Assembly (NCBI GenBank): GCA_944326255.1
Contig: CALVDG010000013.1
Span: forward strand, 1 to 63,672
Length of the DNA: 63,672 bases
Reading direction: 5' to 3'
Source: an uncultured Bacteroidales bacterium
Lineage (GTDB): Bacteria > Bacteroidota > Bacteroidia > Bacteroidales > UBA932
The notes under the pieces: model-generated
The model's database searches: none
Told to the model about the DNA's origin: nothing
The model's input: only the letters and a program-made list of their open reading frames with translations
Shown: one piece after another, positions 1 through 9,061 of the stretch
Position numbering within the stretch: the first letter of the stretch is position 1
Layout of the letters: every line of letters starts with the position of its first letter
Translations under genes and position numbers: made by a program

Positions 1-1052
1 TTGCGCTTGGCTATGCACGGGCCGATGAAGACCTGCTTTGCGTCAGGGAACTTTTCCTTGACAATCTGAGCACTGTAGTACATCGGAGAGCCGGATGCCG
101 ACACGAACGGAGCCATGTCCGGAATATGCTTCCTGACGAGCTGGATATATGAAGGGCAGCAGCTGGTGGTCATGAAAGGCTGACCTTCCTGCAGCTTCTC
201 CTTAAGCTCGACAGCCTCGTTGGAGACTGTGAGCATGGCACCCTCGGCGACCTCTACCACTGCCGAGAAGCCGATGGCCTTGATGGCACCGTAAAGTTTC
301 TCCTTAGTGGTATTGAACTGACCGAGGATAGAAGGAGCCACCATAGCCACTACAGACTCTCCGTCCTGGATGCTGTTCAGCACATCGAAGACCTGAGATA
401 TCTCGAATATCGCACCGAAAGGACATGCGTTCAAGCACTTTCCGCAATAGATGCACTTGCTCTCATCGATATGCTCCACTCCGTACTCATCCTTGGAGAT
501 AGCCTTTACCGGGCAGGCTTCCTCGCAGGGCACGGGAACATATACTATAGCATGATAAGGGCAGCTCTGATAGCACTTTCCGCAGTTGATGCAGAGATCG
601 TGATCTATCACAGCCTGACCGTGATTCTTCTTGTCATGGGTGATGGCGTGCTTGGGACAGTTCATGGAGCAGCTGCGTGCCACACATCCGCGGCAGAGAT
701 TGGTAATCTCATAGTTGGTCTTCACGCAAGATGAGCAGGCCTCGTCAATCACGCACATGATATTGTCCTTCTGCTCCCTTTCCCTATTGACCACCCGGCG
801 GGCATAGTCCGACAGAGGGGTCAGCTCGTCCTTCTCGTCGTTCATGTCGTAACCCAGCAAGGGGAACATCTTGTATTTCCATACCGCTCTCTCCTTATGG
901 ACGCAACATCTGCCCAGCACCTCGGACCTGCGCGGACTCAGCTCTATAGGCAGCCGGTCTATATCTGTGCAGAGTTTGTCCTGTTTCCACTTATTAACCA
1001 TCATCGCCAGCAGTTTGTGGCGCACGATCATCACATTGTTAGTAAAAGCCAT
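1..1052 (-). CDS. Monomeric [FeFe] hydrogenase, partial (C-terminus beyond left edge)
   Basis: Catalyses reversible proton reduction with ferredoxin as likely partner, in the cytoplasm. About 350 residues are visible. They hold two [4Fe-4S] motifs of the ferredoxin type (CINCGKCYQSCP and CIYCGKCLNACP), an extra Cys-rich stretch before them (CRGCVARSCSMNCP), then the first H-cluster motif TSCCPSY and the beginning of the second, GPCIAK. Tyr after TSCCPS instead of the usual Trp, and the short N-terminus without NADH modules, fit the group B monomeric enzymes common in Bacteroidales. The ATG at 1052 is the only good start, about 30 nt below a TTG-N19-TACTTTTG promoter (1088-1117). It lies 54 nt behind the glycosyltransferase gene on the same strand, but with its own promoter, so it is probably a separate unit. 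Group assignment rests on motifs only. Confidence 0.9.
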   Translation of the reverse strand, partial: MAFTNNVMIVRHKLLAMMVNKWKQDKLCTDIDRLPIELSPRRSEVLGRCCVHKERAVWKYKMFPLLGYDMNDEKDELTPLSDYARRVVNREREQKDNIMCVIDEACSSCVKTNYEITNLCRGCVARSCSMNCPKHAITHDKKNHGQAVIDHDLCINCGKCYQSCPYHAIVYVPVPCEEACPVKAISKDEYGVEHIDESKCIYCGKCLNACPFGAIFEISQVFDVLNSIQDGESVVAMVAPSILGQFNTTKEKLYGAIKAIGFSAVVEVAEGAMLTVSNEAVELKEKLQEGQPFMTTSCCPSYIQLVRKHIPDMAPFVSASGSPMYYSAQIVKEKFPDAKQVFIGPCIAKR

Positions 1053-1087
1053 AAAATAGGTTATAATATGTTGTTACAAAAACGCTG

Positions 1088-1117
1088 CAAAAGTAATATA
1101 ATATCCTCAATCTCCAA
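1088..1117 (-). promoter_or_regulatory. Bacteroidota-type promoter of the hydrogenase gene
   Basis: Reading the minus strand: TTG at 1117-1115, a 19-nt spacer, then TACTTTTG at 1095-1088, which matches TAnnTTTG. Transcription would start near 1082, leaving a leader of about 30 nt before the ATG at 1052. The -33 part lies inside the last codons of the preceding glycosyltransferase gene (stop at 1107-1109). Confidence 0.65.
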
Positions 1118-2129
1118 TTTTTCCGTCAGGATATCTGAATCCTTTCAATGCCAGGGCCACCATAGTGACTTTCGGGCGCGCCACAGGACATGCCGCTGCA
1201 GTCCTGACCACACTCCGGCGCATACTGCGGAAGTCCCTGTGAGCCTTGATGACAGCTTTGAAAAACGACATTTTCCCCGTCAGAAGATACAGGCAGGCGA
1301 TAATACCGTCTATGCACATCCTGGACAGCACAATCCGCCCACGGGTGCCGTCAGGAAGATTCTTGTACATCATCAGCAGATTGTTGCGGAAGTTGAGGTA
1401 CAGCTTGCGGGGCGAGTTGTTGGGCAATGTCCCTCCCCCGACATGATATACCCTGGAAGAAGGCACCGCCCATATCTCCCAGCCGGCAAGCTGAGCCCTC
1501 CAGCACAGGTCTATCTCCTCCATGTGCGCGAAAAACGACTCGTCCAGTCCCCCTGACTGCCTCCATAGACCGGAGCGGACCATAAGAGCGGCACCGGAGG
1601 CCCAGAACACCCGGCACGGAGTATCGTACTGTCCCATGTCCTCCTCTACCTTGGACAGAATACGGCCCCGGCAGTAAGGGAAATACCATCTGTCCACATA
1701 TCCGCCGCAGGCTCCGGCATGTTCGAACATCGTCCTGCGGTCATAGCTGAGAATCTTGGGCGCACATGCTCCGCAGCGTGGATGCGAGTCCATAAAATGC
1801 TCCAGTTCCCCGAGCCAGCCGTCCGTAACCTCTATATCCGAATTGAGCAGCAGATAGTAGTCAAACTTCGCCCCGGAGCGTTCAATCTCCGCAAAGGCCC
1901 GGTTGTAACCTCCCGTAAAGCCATAGTTGCGGTCAAAGCAGATAAGTCTCACCTCCCCGTCCGGCCACGTCTCCCTGAGCCATTCCACAGACCCGTCCTG
2001 AGAACCGTTGTCGGCCACATACAGGACAGAACCGCCTGAAAAGTCAGTACGTGACAGTATCTGCGGAATGAATTTCTTCATGAAATCCTTTCCGTTCCAA
2101 TTGAGTATGACTACCGCAGTTGAGGACAT
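1107..2129 (-). CDS. Glycosyltransferase family 2 (rhamnosyltransferase-like)
   Basis: Cytoplasmic GT-A fold transferase that adds a sugar from a nucleotide-sugar donor, probably in surface polysaccharide or LPS assembly. The N-terminus begins directly with the GT2 strand AVVILNWNG; the donor-binding DNGSQDGS and the metal-binding LLNSDIEV follow, with the acceptor-side ED-like region FFAHMEEIDLCWRAQLAGW. About 340 aa, normal for RfbF/WcaA-like GT2 proteins. The frame is open to a GTG at 2141 right after the murF stop, but the ATG at 2129 places the first strand at the usual distance from the start. Last gene of the envelope operon patatin-flippase-dut-murF-GT2. The exact sugar and acceptor cannot be told from sequence. 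Confidence 0.88.
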   Translation of the reverse strand: MSSTAVVILNWNGKDFMKKFIPQILSRTDFSGGSVLYVADNGSQDGSVEWLRETWPDGEVRLICFDRNYGFTGGYNRAFAEIERSGAKFDYYLLLNSDIEVTDGWLGELEHFMDSHPRCGACAPKILSYDRRTMFEHAGACGGYVDRWYFPYCRGRILSKVEEDMGQYDTPCRVFWASGAALMVRSGLWRQSGGLDESFFAHMEEIDLCWRAQLAGWEIWAVPSSRVYHVGGGTLPNNSPRKLYLNFRNNLLMMYKNLPDGTRGRIVLSRMCIDGIIACLYLLTGKMSFFKAVIKAHRDFRSMRRSVVRTAAACPVARPKVTMVALALKGFRYPDGKIGD

Positions 2130-2141
2130 AATCAGCCGCAC

Positions 2142-3473
2142 CTATAATAAATCTTTCAGTGAAGGCAGACCGACAGCGTTGGAGCCCTTCATCAATATTG
2201 ACAGTCCTTCCGCCGGTTCCTTTCCGAGAACCTCACGGGCCTCAACGACATCATGGCAGAACCTGAAACGCGCATCCCCAGCCACAGGGCATACAACCGC
2301 CGCTTTCTCAAACTCCTCCCCTACGAAGACCGCTCTCTCACAGTCCTTCATGGCCGCCACCCTTTCTATAACCCTCCGGTGCTCATCCGGCGAATCCGGG
2401 CCGAGTTCCAGCATCTGCCCCAGGATCACCATTTTGTGAGGAAAGCGCGATGCGGAAAAATTGTCCAGCGAGGCTTTCATGCTCGAAGGATTGGCATTGT
2501 AGGTATCCAGCACCAGCAGATTGCGCTCCGTCCGCTCCAGCTGCGAACGGAGGTTGGCGGGCACGTATGCCTCCACAGCCGCAGCGGCATCCTTCAAGGC
2601 TACGCCGAAATACTGTCCCACGCACATGGCCGCCATCACATTGGGAGCATTGTAAGAGCCTATGAGGCGGGTATTGACACACAGCATCCCGTCTTCGTCC
2701 GGCACATCCAGTCTCAGATAAGGCTCTTCGGCAGTCACCGGCAGGATCTCCACTCCCGTAGACTCCACTCCGTAACGCACAGTCCGCAGGTCAGGCCGCT
2801 GGGAGGCCATCGCACAGAGATTGTCGTCATCCACATTGAGAAAAGCGGTATCCGCCGTCCTCTGCAGATAATCATAAAGTTCACCTTTGGCCCTCTTGAC
2901 TCCGTCGAACGAGCCGAAGCCCTCTATGTGCGCCTTGCCGACATTGGTTATAAGTCCGTAGTCCGGAAGCGCGATCGAAGCCAGCGCGGCTATCTCCCCT
3001 GGATGATTGGCCCCCATCTCCACCACCGCAATCTCCGTCCGCTCCGTAATGCGCAGCAAGGTAAGCGGCACTCCGATGTGATTGTTCAAGTTACCGGCAG
3101 TGGCCGTCACGCGGTATTTTGCAGAGAGCACGGAACACAGAAGTTCTTTCGTGGTGGTCTTGCCGTTGGTCCCGGTCAGGCCGATAACGGGTATGCGGAA
3201 ACGGGAACGGTGCATCCGGGCCAGAGCCTGCAAAGCCTCCAGAGTGTCGTCCACCACTATGAACCTGCCGCCGTCGGCAAACCCGCTGTCCCGGGACACC
3301 ACCGCATACGCCGCGCCCTTGTCCAAGGCCGGCTGAGCGAAACGGTTGCCGTCAAAATTGTCTCCGCGCAAAGCGAAGAACATCGCTCCGCTCTCTATCC
3401 TGCGGCTGTCGGTAGAGACCCCGCTGCTGGAGACAAACGCCTCGTACAGCCTGTTTTCCAATTCTCTGTTCAT
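2142..3473 (-). CDS. murF: UDP-N-acetylmuramoyl-tripeptide--D-alanyl-D-alanine ligase
   Basis: Adds D-Ala-D-Ala to UDP-MurNAc-tripeptide, the last cytoplasmic step of peptidoglycan precursor synthesis. 443 aa, the usual size. Domains in order: the N-terminal UDP-binding domain (STDSRRIESGAMFFALRG), the central ATPase with P-loop GLTGTNGKTTTKEL and the Mur-ligase signature NLNNHIGVPLTLL plus EMGANHPGEI, and the C-terminal Rossmann-like domain with LDTYNANPSSM. The frame extends to a TTG at 3479, but the ATG at 3473 is the likely start, 8 nt beyond the dut stop. Unlike in many bacteria it is not in a dcw cluster but in an envelope operon with a flippase and a glycosyltransferase. Confidence 0.96.
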   Translation of the reverse strand: MNRELENRLYEAFVSSSGVSTDSRRIESGAMFFALRGDNFDGNRFAQPALDKGAAYAVVSRDSGFADGGRFIVVDDTLEALQALARMHRSRFRIPVIGLTGTNGKTTTKELLCSVLSAKYRVTATAGNLNNHIGVPLTLLRITERTEIAVVEMGANHPGEIAALASIALPDYGLITNVGKAHIEGFGSFDGVKRAKGELYDYLQRTADTAFLNVDDDNLCAMASQRPDLRTVRYGVESTGVEILPVTAEEPYLRLDVPDEDGMLCVNTRLIGSYNAPNVMAAMCVGQYFGVALKDAAAAVEAYVPANLRSQLERTERNLLVLDTYNANPSSMKASLDNFSASRFPHKMVILGQMLELGPDSPDEHRRVIERVAAMKDCERAVFVGEEFEKAAVVCPVAGDARFRFCHDVVEAREVLGKEPAEGLSILMKGSNAVGLPSLKDLL

Positions 3474-3481
3474 ACTCAAGA

Positions 3482-3916
3482 TTATTTTCTTCCTGTAGAG
3501 CCGAAGCCGCCCTCTCCCCTCTCACTGGCCTCCAGTACATCTACCTCCTCCCACTCAACTCTCTCATGACGGGCCACCACCATCTGGGCTATGCGCTCTC
3601 CAGGATTGATTACAAAATCCTCTGTCGAAAGGTTCACAAGTATCACCTTGATCTCCCCACGGTAATCGGCATCTATCGTCCCGGGCGAATTGACAATGGA
3701 TATGCCGTGCTTCGCGGCCAGTCCGCTGCGGGGCCTCACCTGCGCCTCGTATCCGGCCGGCAGTTCAATATGCAGTCCGGTAGGAACAAGTTGCCTCTCC
3801 AGCGGCTTAAGAGTCACCGGTTCAGAGAGAGCTGCCCGAAGGTCCATCCCCGCTGAAAGAGGAGTTGAATAGGAAGGCAGCCCGAAAGGGGAGTTATTGA
3901 CTATCTTTACTTTCAT
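3482..3916 (-). CDS. dut: Deoxyuridine 5'-triphosphate nucleotidohydrolase (dUTPase)
   Basis: Hydrolyses dUTP to dUMP and pyrophosphate, keeping uracil out of DNA and feeding thymidylate synthesis. 144 aa, typical trimeric dUTPase. All five motifs are visible: AGMDLRAA (1), [10 protein letters not shown] (2), [17 protein letters not shown] (3), [11 protein letters not shown] (4) and the flexible Gly-rich [10 protein letters not shown] at the C-terminus (5). Its start overlaps the 3' end of the flippase gene by 23 nt, so translation is probably coupled. Confidence 0.97.
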   Translation of the reverse strand: MKVKIVNNSPFGLPSYSTPLSAGMDLRAALSEPVTLKPLERQLVPTGLHIELPAGYEAQVRPRSGLAAKHGISIVNSPGTIDADYRGEIKVILVNLSTEDFVINPGERIAQMVVARHERVEWEEVDVLEASERGEGGFGSTGRK

Positions 3917-5408
3917 GTCGCTTATATCGTTTTAAATATTTTTCGGAAAAATAAAGTCCGCCCAGGTACACTCCGATAAGGAGAGTCCGCAGTGCGAGGG
4001 TCCATCCGTAAGGGATGGAGTCAGGCAGGGCCATGGCCGCTCCGTACAGCAACAGCGCGAAGGCTATGACCGAGAGAATCCGGCCCCACTTATAAGGTAT
4101 GGGATAAAACCTGTTGCCCAGGACCGTACTGAGGACAAGCATGACAAAATAGCTGACGAAATGTCCCCATGCCGCAGCGTGATAGGAATACACCGGCAGG
4201 AAACAGATGTTGATGACGGCCGTCACCGCCAGGCCGGCCAGGGTAATGTATATCGCAAATGAGGAACGGTCAGAGAGCTTGTACCACATGGAGACATTGA
4301 AGAGCATACCCATCATCATATAAGCCAGCAGCATCACCGGCACGATATCCATACCGGCCCGGAAATCCCGCCCGACTATCAGTTCTATGACATCCAGGTA
4401 AAAGACAACACCCAGGAAGATGAGCATACAGAACATCACGAAATACTCCATGACAGAGGCGTATACCCGCTTGAAATCCTTCTGCCCGGTATTGGAAAAG
4501 AAGAACGGCTCGGCCGCGAAACGGAACATCTGCACGAAGAGCGACATGATGACCGCCACCTTCACTCCGGCCTGATATATACCGAGATCAGCCCTCCACA
4601 GCGAGTCGTCCACGTTGAAGAAACGGAAGAGGATACGGTCCAGAAAATCGTTCATGACTCCGGGCAGTCCGGCCACCATCAGCGGCAGGGAGTAGCGCAG
4701 CATCTTCTTAAGAGTGCCGCTGTCGGGAGACAGATGCAGCCTGAGCAGGTCAGGAATAAAGAGCAGGAAGCACACCACGCAGCTCACGACGATGGCGAAT
4801 ATCGGATAGGAGAAATCCGGCACCGCCGGAATCAGTCCCGACAGCAGGTTGTCCGGATGCGCGGCGGCATATCCGGGATACCAGAGAAACAGCAGCAGAT
4901 TGGTCCCGGCCTCCGTCAGGATCTTTATCGTCTTGAAAGCAGCGAACCTCCATGCCTTTGACTCACACCTGAGCCGGGCGAAGAGTATCGCGGTGAAGCA
5001 GTCGGAGAAAAGAATTATTCCTATATAGATGTAGAGGTTCCAGTATCCTCCGTACCCCATCCTCACGGCCAGGTCCTTGCCGAACAGGATCATCAGCAGC
5101 AGGAAGACCGCCGACACAGCGGATACTGCCAGAAGAGCACTGGAGAAGACCTTTCTGGGCTCATATCCTTCCTTGTTGGCGAAACGGAAGCAGCCGGTTT
5201 CCAGGCCCAGGGTCAGCAGCACCTGAAATACAGCGATATAGGACATGAACTCCGTCAGGACTCCGTAATCCGAAGTGGAAAGCGTATAGGTGTACAGAGG
5301 CAGCAGCATATAGTTCAGGAAGCGGGCCACGATGGTGCTCGTCCCGTAGATTGCCGTCTGCCCGGCCAGCTTACCCAATATCTGTCTCATTCCCATAGTC
5401 CGCCGCAT
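3894..5408 (-). CDS. Oligosaccharide flippase family membrane protein (Wzx/RfbX-like)
   Basis: Predicted inner-membrane lipid-linked oligosaccharide flippase of the MOP superfamily. 504 aa with about 12-14 hydrophobic helices and the characteristic N-terminal region ([32 protein letters not shown]) of the polysaccharide-biosynthesis family. It ends in a basic tail ([15 protein letters not shown]). Start ATG at 5408 directly abuts the stop of the patatin gene; internal ATGs at codons 5 and 7 are alternatives. Together with GT2 and murF it suggests export of an envelope glycan; the cargo is unknown. Confidence 0.88.
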   Translation of the reverse strand: MRRTMGMRQILGKLAGQTAIYGTSTIVARFLNYMLLPLYTYTLSTSDYGVLTEFMSYIAVFQVLLTLGLETGCFRFANKEGYEPRKVFSSALLAVSAVSAVFLLLMILFGKDLAVRMGYGGYWNLYIYIGIILFSDCFTAILFARLRCESKAWRFAAFKTIKILTEAGTNLLLFLWYPGYAAAHPDNLLSGLIPAVPDFSYPIFAIVVSCVVCFLLFIPDLLRLHLSPDSGTLKKMLRYSLPLMVAGLPGVMNDFLDRILFRFFNVDDSLWRADLGIYQAGVKVAVIMSLFVQMFRFAAEPFFFSNTGQKDFKRVYASVMEYFVMFCMLIFLGVVFYLDVIELIVGRDFRAGMDIVPVMLLAYMMMGMLFNVSMWYKLSDRSSFAIYITLAGLAVTAVINICFLPVYSYHAAAWGHFVSYFVMLVLSTVLGNRFYPIPYKWGRILSVIAFALLLYGAAMALPDSIPYGWTLALRTLLIGVYLGGLYFSEKYLKRYKRHESKDSQ

Positions 5409-7742
5409 TTAATTTCTAAGACCGTGCTCCCTGAATATCAGAAAACCTATGTTGAACGAAGGATACCACTTGGCTTTCTCCGCCTTCTCATAATAGGCGC
5501 AGGAAAGCGATATCGGTCCTATCGGAGACTGCCATACAATAGCGGCATTGCCTACAAAACCGCCACGTGGAAGAGGCTGCGAATAAGTATATCCTCCACT
5601 TGCCGTCTCCAACAGTTCTTTATAAGGCTGAAAATAGCCTCCGGACAGATGCAGGAATACTGTCTTTGTAAATTTCACAACAGGATTTACGGTAAAACCG
5701 ACATATATCGGTGCCCGGTAAGCACTCAGCATCAGGGTCCTGCTGTGTATTGTAGGCTGAAAAGCCGGCATGGCCATCATCGTGGATGTATAATCACAGA
5801 GATCAAGCGGAGTGGACACCGTAATGTCCAGATTGTAACCCAGCGAGAACCATCTGCCCAGACTGTAATAATCCTCCAGATTGAGCCGCGCCAGAAGAGT
5901 GCTCTTAAGCGGCTGGGTTACTGACGTGCCGTCCGCATACATAGTTCCCTCAACGTGCCTCTCATGGCTGAGTATATAGCGGAACTCCAGAAGACGGTGC
6001 CGCCCTGAAGACGGATACATATTATAATCCAGAGTAGTCTGGGCCATCTTCAGCCTGGCTGTAAGATAGGACAGATACGTCCTGTCCTTCTTGTCGTACT
6101 GGGAATAATTCTCAGCCGGGAAATAATCATATCTGTTGACACCGGCTGTGGCTCCGAATTCCAGCAGGATGTTACTGTTGTAGGAGATCGGAGTACCCAT
6201 GTTCAGCGTCAGGAAATACTCGGTCTCGCGGATATTCTTGGCCAGCGAATTGGACTGCAGTATTCCCTGGCTGCTCCTGAAGTAATCGAAAGACTGCGCA
6301 TTCAGCATCACCTCATACAGAAACAGCGGCTTAATACCTATGTGCTGCCTGAAATACAGTCCCACACCTGTAAAGAACTGTCCTATGTCCAGATTTATCG
6401 CGGCATTCCACGGGTGCTTGGAGAAATGAATGTGGGACAGTCCTACATATCCCTGCATCAGGGACGACGACGAGATGTTTCCGCCTACTGAAAGGGACAG
6501 CACATTCTTCGGCGCAGTCTGCAGGCGGAGAGTGAAAAGCGAATCCTGTCCCAGCACCGCTGTCGGATAGAATGACTGTATGGCATTTGTCGAGAGTACC
6601 CTGTAATATCCCCTCTTTGCCTGCTCGAATGAAAATTCCTTCTTCTTATCCGTAATCGTGGTGCTTATATACCGCTTCTGGTTGTCTGTAAGGTTGCCCT
6701 CCACTGACACGGAGTCAAATCTCAGATCCAGGCATCTGTCACGGAAGGCAATACGCATCGAGTCTACCTGAGACACATCCCTGCGTCTGTGTATCCTTTC
6801 CTTTATTTCGTCCATATAAAGCATTGCCGTATCATAGCCCTTCCGCACCAGCTCGTCTATCTTGTCGAATTCCAGAAGAGAATAATCATATACCCCGGAT
6901 ATCAGTATGCCCTCGCTTTCCGGTATGTCGTAATCCGTATCCACTGTCATGACGGTCTCCAACTGCTTGTAAAGGTCATCCTGATCCGCACTGATACGCT
7001 CGCCTTTTACACATTTGGCACCTATAATAATATCGGGACGGTACTTGTCCCGCATAATCTCCCAGGGAAAATTGTTGTAGAAACCTCCGTCAAAAAGCAA
7101 CAGCGAATCTATCTTGACAGGCTTGAAATAAGCAGGGAACGTCATGGAGGCCCGTATTGCAGTCCCCAAGTCCCCGCTGTCCGACACGTAAGGCTGCTTC
7201 TTCATCACATCCGCAGAGACACAGAAAAACGGAATCATAAGGTTGTCAAAATCATAACCGGCGGCCGCAGAGGCATTGGCGAAAATCTGCACAAACGCAA
7301 TATCCATGGGGAACGGAGACACAAGCGACGTCGGCAGAGAGAGCTTGACCTTACGCCTGCCTTTCTCAAGTTCCTTCTCGTCCCACTTCATATTGATGGT
7401 AATCATTGAAGGAGTAGGATATCCGGAATAGAGATGAGTAAAGAACTCCCTTTCTCCCTCACCTGTATACCATGTCCGGAACTCTTCAGTCTTCATCAGG
7501 GCTATCATATCGTCTGGCGAAAGGCCTATGGCATAAAGACCTCCGACTATGGAACCTATAGATGTTCCTGAAATGTAGTCTATAGGTATCCCGTTCTCCT
7601 CCAATGCCTTTATCACTCCTATATGGGAAAGTCCCTTTGCACCTCCACCGCTGAGTACCAGCCCGACAGACTGACCGTAGGCCGGCAATACCGCAAATAT
7701 GGACAAAAACGCCAAAAATATTGGGATTATTCGAGACTTCAT
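5409..7742 (-). CDS. Patatin-like phospholipase with C-terminal Omp85-type barrel
   Basis: Predicted outer-membrane protein of about 777 aa. After a signal peptide (MKSRIIPIFLAFLSIFAVLPAYG) comes a patatin domain: oxyanion loop LSGGGAKGLSHIG, nucleophile elbow GTSIGS and the catalytic Asp in DGGFYNNFP, forming the Ser-Asp dyad. Then a POTRA-like segment (VEGNLTDNQKRYISTTIT) and a barrel region of alternating aromatic strands to the C-terminus, the architecture of PlpD/NTE-type proteins. The frame stays open to an ATG at 7763, but that codon lies where the -7 element at 7772-7765 predicts the upstream end of the transcript; the ATGs at 7745 or 7742 directly start the signal peptide. Natural substrate unknown; phospholipids are the family expectation. 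Confidence 0.92.
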   Translation of the reverse strand: MKSRIIPIFLAFLSIFAVLPAYGQSVGLVLSGGGAKGLSHIGVIKALEENGIPIDYISGTSIGSIVGGLYAIGLSPDDMIALMKTEEFRTWYTGEGEREFFTHLYSGYPTPSMITINMKWDEKELEKGRRKVKLSLPTSLVSPFPMDIAFVQIFANASAAAGYDFDNLMIPFFCVSADVMKKQPYVSDSGDLGTAIRASMTFPAYFKPVKIDSLLLFDGGFYNNFPWEIMRDKYRPDIIIGAKCVKGERISADQDDLYKQLETVMTVDTDYDIPESEGILISGVYDYSLLEFDKIDELVRKGYDTAMLYMDEIKERIHRRRDVSQVDSMRIAFRDRCLDLRFDSVSVEGNLTDNQKRYISTTITDKKKEFSFEQAKRGYYRVLSTNAIQSFYPTAVLGQDSLFTLRLQTAPKNVLSLSVGGNISSSSLMQGYVGLSHIHFSKHPWNAAINLDIGQFFTGVGLYFRQHIGIKPLFLYEVMLNAQSFDYFRSSQGILQSNSLAKNIRETEYFLTLNMGTPISYNSNILLEFGATAGVNRYDYFPAENYSQYDKKDRTYLSYLTARLKMAQTTLDYNMYPSSGRHRLLEFRYILSHERHVEGTMYADGTSVTQPLKSTLLARLNLEDYYSLGRWFSLGYNLDITVSTPLDLCDYTSTMMAMPAFQPTIHSRTLMLSAYRAPIYVGFTVNPVVKFTKTVFLHLSGGYFQPYKELLETASGGYTYSQPLPRGGFVGNAAIVWQSPIGPISLSCAYYEKAEKAKWYPSFNIGFLIFREHGLRN

Positions 7743-7753
7743 CATTATCTTTG
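7721..7753 (+). promoter_or_regulatory. Promoter of the cyclophilin lipoprotein gene
   Basis: TATCTTTG at 7746-7753 is a full match to the Bacteroidota -7 element TAnnTTTG; a TTG lies at 7721-7723, a spacer of 22 nt, slightly long. Start of transcription is expected near 7760, giving a leader of about 25 nt to the ATG at 7786. The element overlaps the 5' codons of the divergent patatin gene. Confidence 0.6.
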
Positions 7754-7764
7754 TAAAATTCATT

Positions 7765-7795
7765 CAAAGATATAGAAACATCATCATGAAATCAA
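7765..7795 (-). promoter_or_regulatory. Promoter of the patatin-led envelope operon
   Basis: On the minus strand TTG at 7795-7793, a 20-nt spacer and TATCTTTG at 7772-7765: a perfect Bacteroidota promoter. Its -33 triplet lies in codons 3-4 of the divergent cyclophilin gene. The predicted start near 7758 makes the upstream ATG at 7763 untranslatable and selects 7745 or 7742. Confidence 0.7.
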
Positions 7796-8472
7796 AAATT
7801 TTTATTATGACAGCCGCCGCCATATTGGCCCTTTTCTCATGCAACGACAGAAGTAACTATCAATCAGACAATTCCGGCCAGAACGGGAACGGCAATCACG
7901 ATCAGGATACGACACAGGTTCCCCCCATTGACTCTACTCTCGCATTCAACCCGAATGACCTTCCTGAAGAGCCCCTCTTCGAGATCTACACGACCGAGGG
8001 TACCATAACTATCATGCTGTACAAGGACACCCCACTTCACAGAGACAACTTCGTAAAACTGGCTTCGGAAAGATTCTACGACAGCCTGCTCTTTCACAGA
8101 GTCATCTATAATTTCATGATTCAGACCGGAGATCCCCTCACAAAAGATCCGGCCAACAAGCCCTCCTATGGCACCGGAGGCCCCGGCTACACCATCCCGG
8201 CCGAAATTCTGCCGAACCATACCCACAAGAAAGGAGCCCTTGCCGCAGCCAGAAAGGGCGACACCGCCAATCCGCAAAGAGAATCATCCGGCTCCCAGTT
8301 CTACATCGTCCACAATCCGGATTACTGCTCCCATCTTGACGGGCAATACACCGTATTCGGCGAGACCCTGGACGGCTTTGACGTCATAGACCGCATAGCA
8401 TCTGCGCAGACAGACGACCGGGACTGTCCTGTCAATGACATAAGAATCATTTCAATCATGCCTATCATATAA
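7786..8472 (+). CDS. Peptidyl-prolyl cis-trans isomerase, cyclophilin type, lipoprotein
   Basis: Folding catalyst for exported proteins, anchored as a lipoprotein. 228 aa from the ATG at 7786: signal with lipobox LFSC (Cys near residue 19), a low-complexity N/G/D/Q-rich linker, then a cyclophilin domain (TEGTITIMLYKDTPLHRDNFVKL; FHRVIYNFMIQTGDP; GSQFYIV; YTVFGETLDGFDVID). The upstream-extended frame from 7699 would bury the lipobox and overlap the promoter. A nitroreductase gene follows after 10 nt. Periplasmic or surface location is inferred from the lipobox. Confidence 0.93.
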   Translation: MKSKIFIMTAAAILALFSCNDRSNYQSDNSGQNGNGNHDQDTTQVPPIDSTLAFNPNDLPEEPLFEIYTTEGTITIMLYKDTPLHRDNFVKLASERFYDSLLFHRVIYNFMIQTGDPLTKDPANKPSYGTGGPGYTIPAEILPNHTHKKGALAAARKGDTANPQRESSGSQFYIVHNPDYCSHLDGQYTVFGETLDGFDVIDRIASAQTDDRDCPVNDIRIISIMPII

Positions 8473-8482
8473 CAACGCCACA

Positions 8483-9061
8483 ATGAATGTCAGGGAAGCA
8501 CTCCTCAGAAACAGGAGCTGCAGACGTTTCTATCAAGATTACATCATACCAGAAAACGACCTGCTGACTATTGCCGATGCCGCCCGTCTGTCTCCCTCAG
8601 GACGCAATATACAGGCTCTTAAATTCCTGATATCCTGCCGTCCGGAACTGAACAGCCGCATCTTCCCCACCCTGGCCTGGGCCGGTTATCTGACCGACTG
8701 GGCAGGTCCCGAAGAAGGAGAACGGCCCTCGGCTTACATAATCCAGCTGCTGGACAAGAGCATCACTCCGAACATTATGTCAGAGGACTGCGGCATCACG
8801 GCCCAGAGTATGCTGCTACAGGCCACGGAACTCGGATACGGCGGCTGCATCATAGCTGCCGTCAGGAGAAAGGAACTTCATGCCGCCCTGGAGCTTGATG
8901 ACAGATACACCGTCATGAATGTCATCGCCCTGGGCAAGCCGAAGGAGACAGTCGTAATTGAAGACATGAAGGACGGAGAATACAGATACTGGCGGGATGC
9001 CGACGGGACTCACCATGTACCCAAACGCAACCTTGATGAACTGGTCATACTGAAAAATTAA
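8483..9061 (+). CDS. Nitroreductase family protein
   Basis: FMN-dependent NAD(P)H oxidoreductase of the nitroreductase fold, cytoplasmic, 192 aa. The N-terminal RNRSCRRFYQDYIIPENDLL and AARLSPSGRNIQALKFL are the FMN phosphate-binding features; GYGGCIIAAVRR and ALGKPKE are the second conserved block. It sits 10 nt behind the cyclophilin gene and is likely cotranscribed. Its last codons (AAAAATTAA) overlap, on the other strand, the U-rich end of the small-RNA terminator at 9062-9091. Physiological substrate not deducible. Confidence 0.92.
   Translation: MNVREALLRNRSCRRFYQDYIIPENDLLTIADAARLSPSGRNIQALKFLISCRPELNSRIFPTLAWAGYLTDWAGPEEGERPSAYIIQLLDKSITPNIMSEDCGITAQSMLLQATELGYGGCIIAAVRRKELHAALELDDRYTVMNVIALGKPKETVVIEDMKDGEYRYWRDADGTHHVPKRNLDELVILKN

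Noticed and set aside
2253..3569. Long open frame antisense to murF and dut
   Set aside because: Composition is that of a reverse-complement shadow (many Arg/His/Pro), no start context, and both opposite genes are certain. The same holds for 13717-15306, 32640-34244 and 61789-63249.
7699..7785. N-terminal extension of the cyclophilin gene
   Set aside because: It would lie upstream of and across the promoter, and would hide a clear lipoprotein signal that starts at 7786.
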